NCBI GenBank assembly: GCA_016206875.1
Contig: JACQQR010000250.1
Location: 1 to 9,838, forward strand
DNA from: Candidatus Omnitrophota bacterium
GTDB taxonomy: Bacteria; Omnitrophota; Omnitrophia; Omnitrophales; JACROU01
Length of the DNA stretch: 9,838 nt
Reading direction: 5' to 3'
Below, in pieces: positions 1 to 6,979 of this stretch (position 1 is the stretch's first letter; every line of letters starts with the position of its first letter). Position numbers and translations under genes: made by a program. Below the pieces are notes generated by a model. That model did not search any database and had not been told where the DNA came from. It saw only the letters and a program-made list of their open reading frames with translations.

Positions 1-90
1 CAAATAGCCCGTGCGTTCTTCAACCAGCCAGTGGGTCTCTTCGTTATTTGAAATAGCGCGAAGAGTTTCATCAATTCTTTCAATGTGCAT
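1..90 (-). CDS. N-terminal fragment of a possible TldD/PmbA-family partner protein
   Basis: Reading leftward from an ATG at 90-88, 30 open codons run off the window edge. The fragment starts MHIERIDETLRAISNNEET and continues with a WLVEERTG stretch. An in-frame TGA lies just upstream at 102-100, so this ATG is the first possible ATG; no strong Shine-Dalgarno is visible. The gene follows tldD in the same direction after about 145 bases. TldD proteases act as heterodimers with a TldE/PmbA protein that is often encoded next to them, so a partner subunit is the natural guess. The visible residues carry no diagnostic motif, so the function rests on context only. The reading frame itself is fairly secure because the product begins with a plausible amphipathic helix. 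Confidence 0.4.
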   Translation of the reverse strand, partial: MHIERIDETLRAISNNEETHWLVEERTGYL

Positions 91-112
91 GAAATGGAAT
101 CATCCGCATTAG

Positions 113-200
113 TGCAGCATGAGTCAATTGAAAATGGGCGTAGCCCATTGGCAATCTGCACAGTACCGCCTACCCCTAACATTAAATGTCAGGCGGTATT
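113..200 (-). repeat. Dispersed two-hairpin repeat, copy A
   Basis: Read on the minus strand, this 88-base stretch aligns with 6968-7053 on the plus strand with about 8 substitutions and one 2-base indel, roughly 90% identity. It has two inverted repeats. The outer arms are AGTACCGCC (162-170) and GGCGGTATT (192-200). The second is a compact hairpin, AATGGGC (133-139) with GCCCATT (143-149) around a 3-base loop. It lies between tldD and the next gene on the same strand and has no coding potential. Two palindromes in a short unit at intergenic sites suggest a REP- or MITE-like non-autonomous element; the mobilising enzyme is not in the window. Confidence 0.8.
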
Positions 201-202
201 AG

Positions 203-237
203 AGGAACTTATCACAAGTTGTGATCAGTTCCTTTTT
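203..237 (+). terminator. Hairpin with T tract (plus-strand terminator or operator-like palindrome)
   Basis: AGGAACT (203-209) pairs with AGTTCCT (227-233), and ATCACA (211-216) pairs with TGTGAT (220-225). One mismatch separates the two stem parts and the loop is 3 bases. A run of T follows at 233-237. On the plus strand this has the form of a rho-independent terminator. It overlaps the stop codon of tldD, which is transcribed the other way, and on the minus strand no U tract follows. It may end antisense transcription, protect the 3' end of the tldD mRNA, or be a protein-binding palindrome. Confidence 0.6.
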
Positions 238-1693
238 ACTTACCCACCTGAACACCTCGAAAGCGCGCTGGCGAGGCGCCGTGCGAGACAAAAGCAAGCT
301 GCGGCGGCGCGCCTTTGGTGCAATCGGAAAATCCCCAAAGTACCCATTCTTTCGGCCCGGCAATCGCGTCACAAGAACGCCAAAAATCGATGCTGCGGCC
401 GGAGAATACGGGGTGACGGAACATACCCTTGATTTTTCCGCCCCGAATATGCCAGCCGATTTCGGCGCCGATTTGAAAACTGGCGCGCTCATCATCAATC
501 GACCAGCTGGATTCGTTGTCCATCAACAGGCCGTCTTCCGTAGATGCAATCATGGCCTTAAGGCTTGAGTGGCGGCCGGGAAGCAAACTGACATTGGTCA
601 TGCGCACCAGGGGATAATTCAGTGCATCGCTAGCCACAGCGCAACCGTTAGAGCGCTCGAGACCCAGTGTCCCGGCCGTCTCGCGCGAAGTAAGATATCC
701 GGTGAAAATTCCTTTTTCAATAAGCGGCGTGGCGCGCGCAGGCACCCCCTCATCGTCGTACATCACAGTTCCGGCTCCGTGCGCGCAAAGTTTCGCATCA
801 CTGCCGAGGCAATCGACAATAGGGCTTCCCACACGAAGCTCGTTTCGATGCGCCGGTTCTAAATAGGTGCGCCCGCCCAAATTGTCTTCGTAGCCGTACA
901 CACGATCGAGCTCAACGGCATGGCCGATAGTTTCATGAATTTGCAAAGCCAAAATGGACCCTTTCAGAAGCACATCCATTTTTTTTTCCGGGACATCAGG
1001 GGCACGAAGCCCTTCTTTGGCCTCTTCAAAAAGGCGGGCGCATGATTGCTCCCAGTCCAGCTCGAGTGCAGACTCATAGCCCCGGCCCTGATAATTTCCG
1101 CCAGGGCCGGGGTATGACCGCCTGATTTTCCGGTTTTTATGAAACAGGCGCAGTTCGGCAAAAGAAGCCGAGCGGTACAGAGTTTGGCGAATCCACGCGC
1201 CTTGCGTAGAGGCAAATATTTGATGCTTCCGGTAAAATTCCATCCGCGATTTCGCTGAAACAGTCTCAGGCCCTTTGCATCTGCCGTACAACTGTTGATT
1301 CGTGTTTAAGAGGAAATCTTTTTTCTCGGTCATGGGCACTTGCCACGGGTCAATTTTTATAGGCGTAGTCCATTCGGCTTGATGTGTAGGTTCATTTGCC
1401 AGCTTGACGGGTGATTGGTTCATCCACGCCAAGGCCCGAGCCGTTTGCCTGGCTTGACGAACCATTTGTTTGATGCCGGCCCGCGTTAAGTCGGTGGTGC
1501 CGGCAAATCCCCAGGCCCCATCCATTACAAGTCGCACGCCAATGGAAACTTGATGGGAGGGGCGCAAATCGGTAAAACGGCCGTTGGTAGCCGCCCAGGA
1601 CTCGGTATCTATAGTAGACGCGCGCACTTCGCCATATTCGATATCGCGCGCGGAAATCAGATCCAACGTTTTTTTGACAAGCGCTGTAAGCAC
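236..1693 (-). CDS. tldD: TldD-family zinc metalloprotease
   Basis: This 485-residue protein has the usual length for TldD. The metal-binding HExxxH motif is at residues 253-258 (HETIGH), followed by AVELD. The C-terminal domain contains a Cys at 458 in GFSDCTKGAP, which matches the conserved third zinc ligand of the family, and ends with SHGASPARFRGVQVG, a typical family tail. The N-terminal domain carries the usual YGEVRAST and GVRLVMDGAWGFAGT patterns. TldD with TldE removes leader or degraded peptides; in Escherichia coli the pair matures microcin B17 and degrades CcdA. The start is GTG at 1693-1691 with GGAAAG about ten bases upstream. The possible partner follows at 90-1, and a divergent ATP-grasp gene starts about 90 bases away on the other side. 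No sign of truncation. Confidence 0.92.
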   Translation of the reverse strand: MLTALVKKTLDLISARDIEYGEVRASTIDTESWAATNGRFTDLRPSHQVSIGVRLVMDGAWGFAGTTDLTRAGIKQMVRQARQTARALAWMNQSPVKLANEPTHQAEWTTPIKIDPWQVPMTEKKDFLLNTNQQLYGRCKGPETVSAKSRMEFYRKHQIFASTQGAWIRQTLYRSASFAELRLFHKNRKIRRSYPGPGGNYQGRGYESALELDWEQSCARLFEEAKEGLRAPDVPEKKMDVLLKGSILALQIHETIGHAVELDRVYGYEDNLGGRTYLEPAHRNELRVGSPIVDCLGSDAKLCAHGAGTVMYDDEGVPARATPLIEKGIFTGYLTSRETAGTLGLERSNGCAVASDALNYPLVRMTNVSLLPGRHSSLKAMIASTEDGLLMDNESSWSIDDERASFQIGAEIGWHIRGGKIKGMFRHPVFSGRSIDFWRSCDAIAGPKEWVLWGFSDCTKGAPPQLAFVSHGASPARFRGVQVGK

Positions 1694-1750
1694 CGCTCAC
1701 CAACTTTCCATTAAGAAAATCCGCAAAAGGACGAAACAATTGTCTTAAAT

Positions 1751-1768
1751 CCCCTCTAAAAAGAGGGG
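1751..1768. repeat. Short 7-bp inverted repeat between divergent genes
   Basis: CCCCTCT (1751-1757) and AGAGGGG (1762-1768) form a perfect stem around AAAA. It sits in the 90-base region between tldD and the ATP-grasp gene. No T tract follows on either strand, so it is not a convincing terminator. It could affect either transcript's leader or bind a regulator. No convincing promoter could be read in this gap. Confidence 0.45.
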
Positions 1769-1773
1769 GCTGT

Positions 1774-1777
1774 GGAG
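1774..1777 (+). promoter_or_regulatory. Ribosome binding site that favours the ATG at 1784
   Basis: GGAG lies six bases before the ATG at 1784-1786. A GTG at 1772 is also in frame, but its upstream purine run lies inside the 1751-1768 inverted repeat, so it would be masked if that hairpin forms. The ATG is therefore the better start. Confidence 0.6.
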
Positions 1778-1783
1778 CGTCTC

Positions 1784-3190
1784 ATGACTCAGTGGAATTA
1801 TCGGCTGCCGAATAAAATGCATGATTTGTTTTGCCGCTTGCCTCAAAAAACCATTTCCCAAATTCACCGGCATGTTGCCCGCGACTCAAAAAAAATGAGC
1901 CTGCTTTATCTCGATAAAAACGGCAACGAGCGCATCATTCCCTTGATGCTCAGGCCGCGAGTCATGTCCGTCAAACAACGCAATTACCTTTGGAAAACCA
2001 CGCAGATTTTAAACGAGGCCTTTTCAAAAATTCCGCAGCTTTATTTTGACATTCCGGCCGCCCAAGAAATTTTTCCTTTTGAAGATGGCGAGGCGAAGTG
2101 GGTGCACGATATATTGCCCGCGCTCAATCACAAGCATTTGGAAAATTTGTCGCGCTGGGACGGCAACACCGATTTTAGCGGGAAAAACTGGGCGGGGGCA
2201 TATCACTATTTTGAGAACAATGCCGTAGGCGTGGGCGGCGTCTGGTACTGTCCTGTTGCCGAGCTGATTACATTGAAGGAAATTTATCCTGAACTCAAAA
2301 AAATAGACCCCAAATTATCTTTGGCGCAAAATGATGACGCGCGAATTTTATTACTGAAACTGATGCGGCGCTGCGCCAAAAATTCCGGCGTTCGAGACGG
2401 ACATCACGCCCTCACCGTGGACCGCGACATGTTTGAAAATTATGTAGAGTTTCCCATGCTGGCCAAATACTTGAAAGGGCATGGGTTGGATACACTGGTG
2501 TGCGATCCGCGCGATTTATATCTCAAAAAAGACGAGATTTTTGCGCGCGGCAAAAAAGTTTCGCTGGTCTACCGCGACACCACGCTGGCTGAATACTTTG
2601 CCATGGAAGAAAAGGGCGCGGATATGAGCGCCTTAAAACTCGCCTTCAAGCAGAATCGCGTGATTTCCTCCCTCTCCGGAGAATTTGATCACAAGAGCGC
2701 CTTTGAGTTATTTTCGAGCGCAACCTGGACTCAATATTTTTCCGCGAAAGAACGGGCTATATTTAGCAAACACATTTTATGGACACGCCTTGTGCGCGAG
2801 TCACGCACTGATATTAAAAACGGCAAGGTGGTGGATTTGATTCCCTATGTCCGCAAACAAAAGGACGCGTTTGTGCTCAAACCGAACCGCCTTTTCGGCG
2901 GTGAAGGGGTAGAAATCGGTAAATTGATCAGCCAACGCGCCTGGGATCAAGAACTAGAAAAGGGCCTCAAAAACCCCGGGTACATGATTGTGCAAGAGCT
3001 GGCGCATGTACCCGTAAAGCGTTTTCCCGTGCATCGCGGCACAGCACAGGATGAAGAGCGCTACACGGTGGTAGGCATCATCTCCACCCCGGACGGGATG
3101 ACTGTGGTAGGGCGCGTGGCCAAGAAAAAAGTAGTAAATATCGCCCAAGACGGCGGTTTAACCGCCGTCCTACTTTGCCAAAATATCTAG
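1784..3190 (+). CDS. Circularly permuted ATP-grasp-like protein of unknown substrate
   Basis: The product is 468 residues from the chosen ATG (472 if the GTG at 1772 is used). Near residues 363-379 it has FVLKPNRLFGGEGVEIG, which resembles the Lys plus glycine-rich nucleotide-binding loop of circularly permuted ATP-grasp enzymes. It is followed at about 401-406 by MIVQEL, the strand with the acidic end seen in the same fold. The segment VSLVYRDT near 259-266 and the end VVNIAQDGGL also fit this superfamily. Such enzymes join a carboxylate to an amine or thiol through an acyl-phosphate. The substrate cannot be read from sequence. The alpha-E and transglutaminase genes that often accompany bacterial members are absent here; the neighbour is the divergent tldD. 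No signal peptide or membrane segment is seen, so it is probably cytoplasmic. A terminator follows directly. Confidence 0.65.
   Translation: MTQWNYRLPNKMHDLFCRLPQKTISQIHRHVARDSKKMSLLYLDKNGNERIIPLMLRPRVMSVKQRNYLWKTTQILNEAFSKIPQLYFDIPAAQEIFPFEDGEAKWVHDILPALNHKHLENLSRWDGNTDFSGKNWAGAYHYFENNAVGVGGVWYCPVAELITLKEIYPELKKIDPKLSLAQNDDARILLLKLMRRCAKNSGVRDGHHALTVDRDMFENYVEFPMLAKYLKGHGLDTLVCDPRDLYLKKDEIFARGKKVSLVYRDTTLAEYFAMEEKGADMSALKLAFKQNRVISSLSGEFDHKSAFELFSSATWTQYFSAKERAIFSKHILWTRLVRESRTDIKNGKVVDLIPYVRKQKDAFVLKPNRLFGGEGVEIGKLISQRAWDQELEKGLKNPGYMIVQELAHVPVKRFPVHRGTAQDEERYTVVGIISTPDGMTVVGRVAKKKVVNIAQDGGLTAVLLCQNI
3149..3169 (+). repeat. Perfect 9-bp hairpin inside the 3' end of the ATP-grasp gene
   Basis: GACGGCGGT (3149-3157) and ACCGCCGTC (3161-3169) pair exactly around a 3-base loop. 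It encodes the DGGL region near the C-terminus, where family members also have a Gly-Gly-Leu, so coding constraint explains part of it. It has no T tract and ends 18 bases before the stop codon, so an mRNA-stability role is possible. Confidence 0.55.
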
Positions 3191-3192
3191 CC

Positions 3193-3257
3193 GGAACCCC
3201 TCCCATTGACGTACATTCAAGAATATAGTAATCCTTGAAATTAGGAGGTTCCTTTTT
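3193..3257 (+). terminator. Rho-independent terminator after the ATP-grasp gene
   Basis: GGAACC (3193-3198) pairs with GGTTCC (3247-3252); TCC/GGA extends the stem across a small bulge. TTCAAG and CTTGAA form an inner stem. Five T follow at 3253-3257. It begins two bases after the stop codon. On the minus strand no T tract follows, so it does not obviously terminate the converging thioredoxin/NHL gene. Confidence 0.65.
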
Positions 3258-3272
3258 ATGGCGATTACCAAT

Positions 3273-4898
3273 TCACGCGCCTTCGAATTTAATTTCCAGT
3301 GTGCTGACTTGCTTCGTTTTTAAATCGCACACGCGGATTTTGTGATTGTTTGTGTCGGCCACATAAATTTTATCGTCCAGCACACTGAGCCCGCCCGGCT
3401 CAAAAAACCCGGCTTCTCCTGCCGCTCCGTCTTTATAGCCTTCCTTACCCCGGCCAAAAATACTTTCCACCCGTTTAGTTTCTAAATTTAATTCTTTAAT
3501 GCGGTCATTGTACGTATCGGCAAAATACACTTTATTTCCCGCTGCATCCACGCCCAAACCATGTTGAAAAAGCGCGCTCTCAAAACTTCCGTCTCGATCG
3601 CCAAAATCAAAAAGCCCCGTGCCGACCAGCGTATATACCTGTTCCTTTTCCGTGTCTATCCAGCGCACGGCGCTCACTTCACTGTCGGCAATATACAACC
3701 GCGATGTTCCGTCTGAGACAATGCCCGAAGGTTGGGAAAACGCGGAGTGCTTTATGGCTCCATCCACGATAGATTCGGCGCCGGTTCCGGCGTATGTTTT
3801 GATGTCATGTTTTTTCAAATCATAACGCCAAATTTGATGCGAGCCGGCCATTGCGATATAAAGAAAATCCCCTAATTGTGCTACATCCCACGGCGAATTG
3901 AGCGGCACGCGAAGCGCTTTTTGGGGCTGTCCTTCGAACATGGGACGCGTACGCATTCCGTCGCCGGTTCCGGCAATGGTTTCTACAATTTTATTCTTGA
4001 GGTCGGCGCGGCGCAGCAGATGATTTTCTGTGTCGGCTATATAAATAAAGTCGCCTGATAAAATCGCGCCTTGCGGATGATGAAATTGGGCCGCGGAAAA
4101 ATCTCCGTCCGAGCGCCCTTCTTCCCCGCTTCCGATAATCTCTTCTATTTTTCCGTTTACATCCGTGATTACAATCCGGTTATGATTCGAGTCGGTGATC
4201 ACCAAACGGCCCGGATAGGCACGGATTTTCCCCGGAAACCGCAGCGTTTCCGCTTCTTTTTGATCTTGTTCCGGCCGCAACGGAAGAACGCCGCGCTTCA
4301 ACGTACCGTCGCGCTCGCCAATGCGAATGAGTTCTTGGATGGCCGCATCCAAAATTTCATAATTCCCTTCGCCCGAGACCTGAAGCACGGCGCGGCCTTG
4401 CGTGTCCACAAGCAACAGTGTGGGCCAAGCGCTGACGCCGGAGGCGCGCCATAAAATCATGTCGTGGTCATTGAACACCGGATGCTCGATTTCATAACGC
4501 ATCAGGCTTTTGCGGATATTTTCAGAAATTTTTTCGTTGTTAAATTTTGCCGAATGCGCCCCGATGACCACCAACTCTTCGGAATATTTTTTCTCCAGTC
4601 TTTTTAAATCCGGCAGTACGTGCATGCAGTTAATACAGCAGAATGTCCAGAAATCTATCAGCACCACTTTTCCTTTTAAGTCTTTGCCAAGCCCCAGCGG
4701 GTGCGGCGTATTAAACCAATCCACATCCTGAGGAAATTCGGGCGCCCGTACGCCCAATTTGATATTTCGTTCGATGGTTTGCTGGATTTGAGACATGGAG
4801 GAGCCCTCTTCTGATGTTCGTTTAGCGTGAAGCGTTGGCGAGAACCCGGAAAAAAAGATAAAAAGAAAAAACAAACAAAAAAATATTTTGGTTCTCAT
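3273..4898 (-). CDS. Secreted thioredoxin-like/NHL-repeat protein (NHLRC2-like)
   Basis: The 541-residue product begins with a lysine-containing n-region, a Phe/Leu-rich core and a TLHA cleavage site after about residue 25, so it should be exported to the periplasm. Residues about 45-195 form a thioredoxin-like domain: FWTFCCINCMHVLPDL contains the CINC redox pair (Cys88, Cys91), and the cis-proline is in AWPT (Pro159). Residues about 225-535 hold six NHL-type blades, each with a Y-[IV/F]-A-like strand and a basic-D/N turn (for example YIADTENHLL and YVADTNNHKI), enough for one propeller. The same order of domains is found in NHLRC2 and its bacterial relatives. The ATG overlaps the stop codon of the upstream DUF6178 gene (ATGA at 4898-4895), so translation is probably coupled. 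An internal Met35 would remove the signal peptide; I prefer the first ATG. The redox substrate is unknown. Confidence 0.85.
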   Translation of the reverse strand: MRTKIFFCLFFLFIFFSGFSPTLHAKRTSEEGSSMSQIQQTIERNIKLGVRAPEFPQDVDWFNTPHPLGLGKDLKGKVVLIDFWTFCCINCMHVLPDLKRLEKKYSEELVVIGAHSAKFNNEKISENIRKSLMRYEIEHPVFNDHDMILWRASGVSAWPTLLLVDTQGRAVLQVSGEGNYEILDAAIQELIRIGERDGTLKRGVLPLRPEQDQKEAETLRFPGKIRAYPGRLVITDSNHNRIVITDVNGKIEEIIGSGEEGRSDGDFSAAQFHHPQGAILSGDFIYIADTENHLLRRADLKNKIVETIAGTGDGMRTRPMFEGQPQKALRVPLNSPWDVAQLGDFLYIAMAGSHQIWRYDLKKHDIKTYAGTGAESIVDGAIKHSAFSQPSGIVSDGTSRLYIADSEVSAVRWIDTEKEQVYTLVGTGLFDFGDRDGSFESALFQHGLGVDAAGNKVYFADTYNDRIKELNLETKRVESIFGRGKEGYKDGAAGEAGFFEPGGLSVLDDKIYVADTNNHKIRVCDLKTKQVSTLEIKFEGA

Positions 4899-6571
4899 TT
4901 TATGTTCACGGTGCGGATGTAACGCGCCTCTACGGCCGAGGCGCGCGGAATGCGGCTGAACTCGTCTTCCACGCGCGCGAGTATACCGTGAATAAACTCT
5001 TCCAGCTCTTTTTCTTTTCTGTGCCGCAAAAAGCAGGAAATAAAAGCGGCCGATTTAGCGGGGTCAAGCACCCGGCTCTTTCCCCGTGTTTGAAACGCCG
5101 CGTTCAAAAATTTTTCTAAATCTTTTTTATTCAAGGCGGCCCAAATTCCGGGCGGCTTTGTCCGGCCGAGCGTACATTGGGCAAACGCTGTTCCGATAGA
5201 ATTTGAGAGCGTGCGTACATTTTCCGAAAGTGTTTTTCTCGGTTTTGGAATCAAGGGAAGCGCCCGGCCTAAAGCCCTTAGGAATTTTTGAATTTCTTCA
5301 ACCTCCTTTTGTGTTTTGAAATCCCGGAATTCTTCATTTCCGATTTGCCCCGTTTGTTCTGTGAGCGCATAATACATCGGCCGAGGCTTCAGCAAGCCGC
5401 GCACCGCGCCTTCATAAGGTTCGCCGAGAAATTCCAGAAATGCCTCCTGACTTCTGTCCCAATGCGCCGCAATGATTTTTTGTGCATCCGTCCGCACATC
5501 CAGGAGGCGGGTGAAACCGCGGCGGAAAATAAATTCCAGCCAGCGCTCTTGAATCAAGGCGCGGGCCGCTTGTATATCGGCGCGGCTTTCCGTCTCAAGC
5601 CCGATGTTGACGAAATGCCGCACATGCCGGACAGCATCCCGCAGCGTTTCTTCCGACGCCAAATCCATTCCTGCGCAGGCAATGGCTTTATTTGTAAGCC
5701 AAATCAGCTCTTCTTGAACGGAATCGATCCCTTCTGAAGCCTCTTCGGAAAGCCCGAGGAGCACATCATCCAGGAATAAGCGTTCTTGAGAGGCCGGCAC
5801 TGGGTAAGACGGCGCCGGCGCGCCTTGTTCTTTCGCGCCCGTTTTTATTTGTTTTTTTGGTAGGCGCAAAAATTCTTCGTGGCTGAGCGCTCGATAAATT
5901 TGAATTGCCGATTCCTTGTCGGGAAAGCCGCGTTCCCCCAAACGAATTTGCCGGCGCCGGTAGGCTTCTTCTTCCATTTCATAGTCCATCTCGGAAAGAA
6001 TGCCCTCCAACACGTTGATGTACTCAGCGCGCGCGGTTTGATAGAGCATTTCAAAAGTTAATTTGACTGTCTCGAAATTTTCTTCTGTGGTTTGGATGTA
6101 ATAGAGGCCGTCGAGCGTAAAATACGGCTTGTCGCCTAAAAGCTCATCGGCCGCGTATTCCCATTCGGGTTTCAACACTTGCACATATTTCCCCAGCCCG
6201 GCCACTATCATCTCATAGTCGGCATGAGCCAGCCACTCGGCCATTTTTTCTAAATCGGCCTCGCCCAGCGCGCGCAGCCATTCCAAAAATCCCCGACGGC
6301 TGATGCGGTCGCGTTTCCAGCAATCCAGGTCGGAGATGAAAAAGAGCTGCCTCAAATTGGCGTATTTCAGCACCTCGCTGCGCATGTCCGGGTCCATGGC
6401 GCGCGTCATCAAGTACATTTCTTCCGAGGAAATGGAATTGGCCAAGTGAACCGGATCCTGGCTTTGAAGCAATAGCTCGCCCCGGTCGGCATACGGGCTT
6501 TTGAAGAAAATTTTCTTCTGCTCTTCAAAACCCAGTTCGTCGAATGATGCAGCATCTTGCGGTTCAGACAT
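4895..6571 (-). CDS. DUF6178 family protein
   Basis: This 558-residue acidic, helical protein matches my recollection of the DUF6178 pattern. The N-terminal part has LLLQSQDPVHLANSISSEEMY near residues 33-53, then FISDLDCWKRDRI (78-90) and FLEWLRALGEADLEKMAEWL (95-114). A later block, EEEAYRRRQIRLGERGFPD (200-218), leads into ESAIQIYRALSHEEF, which is also typical. A low-complexity Ala/Pro linker (about 244-262) joins the C-terminal helical half. There is no signal peptide, membrane segment or known catalytic motif, so it is probably cytoplasmic and its biochemical role is unknown. The ATG at 6571 has AAAGGA about ten bases upstream and a near-consensus promoter before that. It is the first gene of a two-gene unit with the thioredoxin/NHL gene. 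Confidence 0.75.
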   Translation of the reverse strand: MSEPQDAASFDELGFEEQKKIFFKSPYADRGELLLQSQDPVHLANSISSEEMYLMTRAMDPDMRSEVLKYANLRQLFFISDLDCWKRDRISRRGFLEWLRALGEADLEKMAEWLAHADYEMIVAGLGKYVQVLKPEWEYAADELLGDKPYFTLDGLYYIQTTEENFETVKLTFEMLYQTARAEYINVLEGILSEMDYEMEEEAYRRRQIRLGERGFPDKESAIQIYRALSHEEFLRLPKKQIKTGAKEQGAPAPSYPVPASQERLFLDDVLLGLSEEASEGIDSVQEELIWLTNKAIACAGMDLASEETLRDAVRHVRHFVNIGLETESRADIQAARALIQERWLEFIFRRGFTRLLDVRTDAQKIIAAHWDRSQEAFLEFLGEPYEGAVRGLLKPRPMYYALTEQTGQIGNEEFRDFKTQKEVEEIQKFLRALGRALPLIPKPRKTLSENVRTLSNSIGTAFAQCTLGRTKPPGIWAALNKKDLEKFLNAAFQTRGKSRVLDPAKSAAFISCFLRHRKEKELEEFIHGILARVEDEFSRIPRASAVEARYIRTVNIK

Positions 6572-6595
6572 AAGATATCAATCCTTTTGTTTTGA

Positions 6596-6624
6596 ATTCT
6601 AGTGGAATTACGAAATAGAGTCAA
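6596..6624 (-). promoter_or_regulatory. Sigma70-like promoter for the DUF6178 and thioredoxin/NHL unit
   Basis: On the minus strand TTGACT (6624-6619) is followed after exactly 17 bases by TAGAAT (6601-6596). Each differs from the consensus at one position. The start codon is 24 bases further on, leaving a short leader with the AAAGGA ribosome binding site. This is the best promoter match found by eye in the window. Confidence 0.7.
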
Positions 6625-6689
6625 AATAGTTGAATGATTTGGGGTGACCCGGCGGTTGTGTCTGATTCAATCACTCGTTCAATAGTCAG

Positions 6690-6711
6690 TAGTGATGTTG
6701 TAGTGATGTTT
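6690..6711 (+). repeat. Tandem 11-base repeat before the relic toxin
   Basis: TAGTGATGTTG (6690-6700) is followed directly by TAGTGATGTTT (6701-6711), with one difference. The second unit overlaps the left arm of the palindrome at 6704-6727, so the two together may have been a multi-site operator. Confidence 0.6.
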
Positions 6712-6727
6712 TGACATCAAAACATCA
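6704..6727. promoter_or_regulatory. Operator-like perfect palindrome upstream of the relic toxin
   Basis: TGATGTTTTGA (6704-6714) and TCAAAACATCA (6717-6727) are perfect inverted 11-mers separated by CA. A consensus -35 box, TTGACA (6711-6716), sits in its centre. TACAGT lies 17 bases downstream (6734-6739) as a weaker -10. Autoregulated toxin-antitoxin operons commonly have such an operator over the promoter. The palindrome lies three bases from the start of the toxin reading frame, so this is the likely function, but the binding protein is missing. Confidence 0.6.
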
Positions 6728-6730
6728 TAA

Positions 6731-6979
6731 TGCTACAGTTGCGCTGTCTCCTGGCAACGCGCTGAAAAAGAACTCCGCCGCATTTCTCAGCCATTCCTCT
6801 CCCGCGTTTTATCTCGAATAGAGCTCTTGGCTAAAGAGCCGCGGCCTGTGCAAGCTCAAGTGCTTAAGGGAGAAGAGCAGTACTATCGTTTGCGCGAGGG
6901 AGATGATCGTATTATTTATTCTATTGAAGATGCACGGAAAGAAATTCGGATTATTAAAATTGGACATAGTACCGCCTGA
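6731..6979 (+). pseudogene. Broken RelE/ParE-family toxin
   Basis: An 82-codon frame encodes YSCAVSWQRAEKELRRIS, then LLAKEPRPVQAQVLKGEEQ, YYRLREGDDRIIYSIED and KEIRIIKIGHSTA. This is the pattern of a RelE/ParE-type mRNA interferase: N-terminal Ala-Glu-Lys-Glu-Leu helix, YYRLR and RIIYSI strands, and the final IKIGH strand. Family members usually continue past the GH with a basic, Tyr-containing tail; here the frame ends four residues later at a TGA inside repeat copy B. The other end is broken too: TAA directly precedes the frame, no ATG, GTG or TTG is usable near the N-terminus, and the only nearby ATG (6730-6732) is out of frame by one base. A small indel at the start codon explains this. 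No antitoxin gene is present on either side. It is most likely a dead remnant. Confidence 0.8.

Noticed and set aside
85..862. Several plus-strand open frames of 97-115 codons over the left part
   Set aside because: They lie opposite tldD, whose frame has clear motifs, and their products resemble no family.
1751..1768. Terminator between tldD and the ATP-grasp gene
   Set aside because: The genes diverge here and neither strand has a T tract after the stem.
1772..1774. GTG start for the ATP-grasp gene
   Set aside because: Its upstream purine run lies in an inverted repeat, while the ATG at 1784 has GGAG at ideal spacing; the four extra residues add nothing recognisable.
6730..6765. ATG frame at 6730 as an intact start of the toxin
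   Set aside because: It reads only eleven codons before TGA and is out of frame with the RelE-like sequence.
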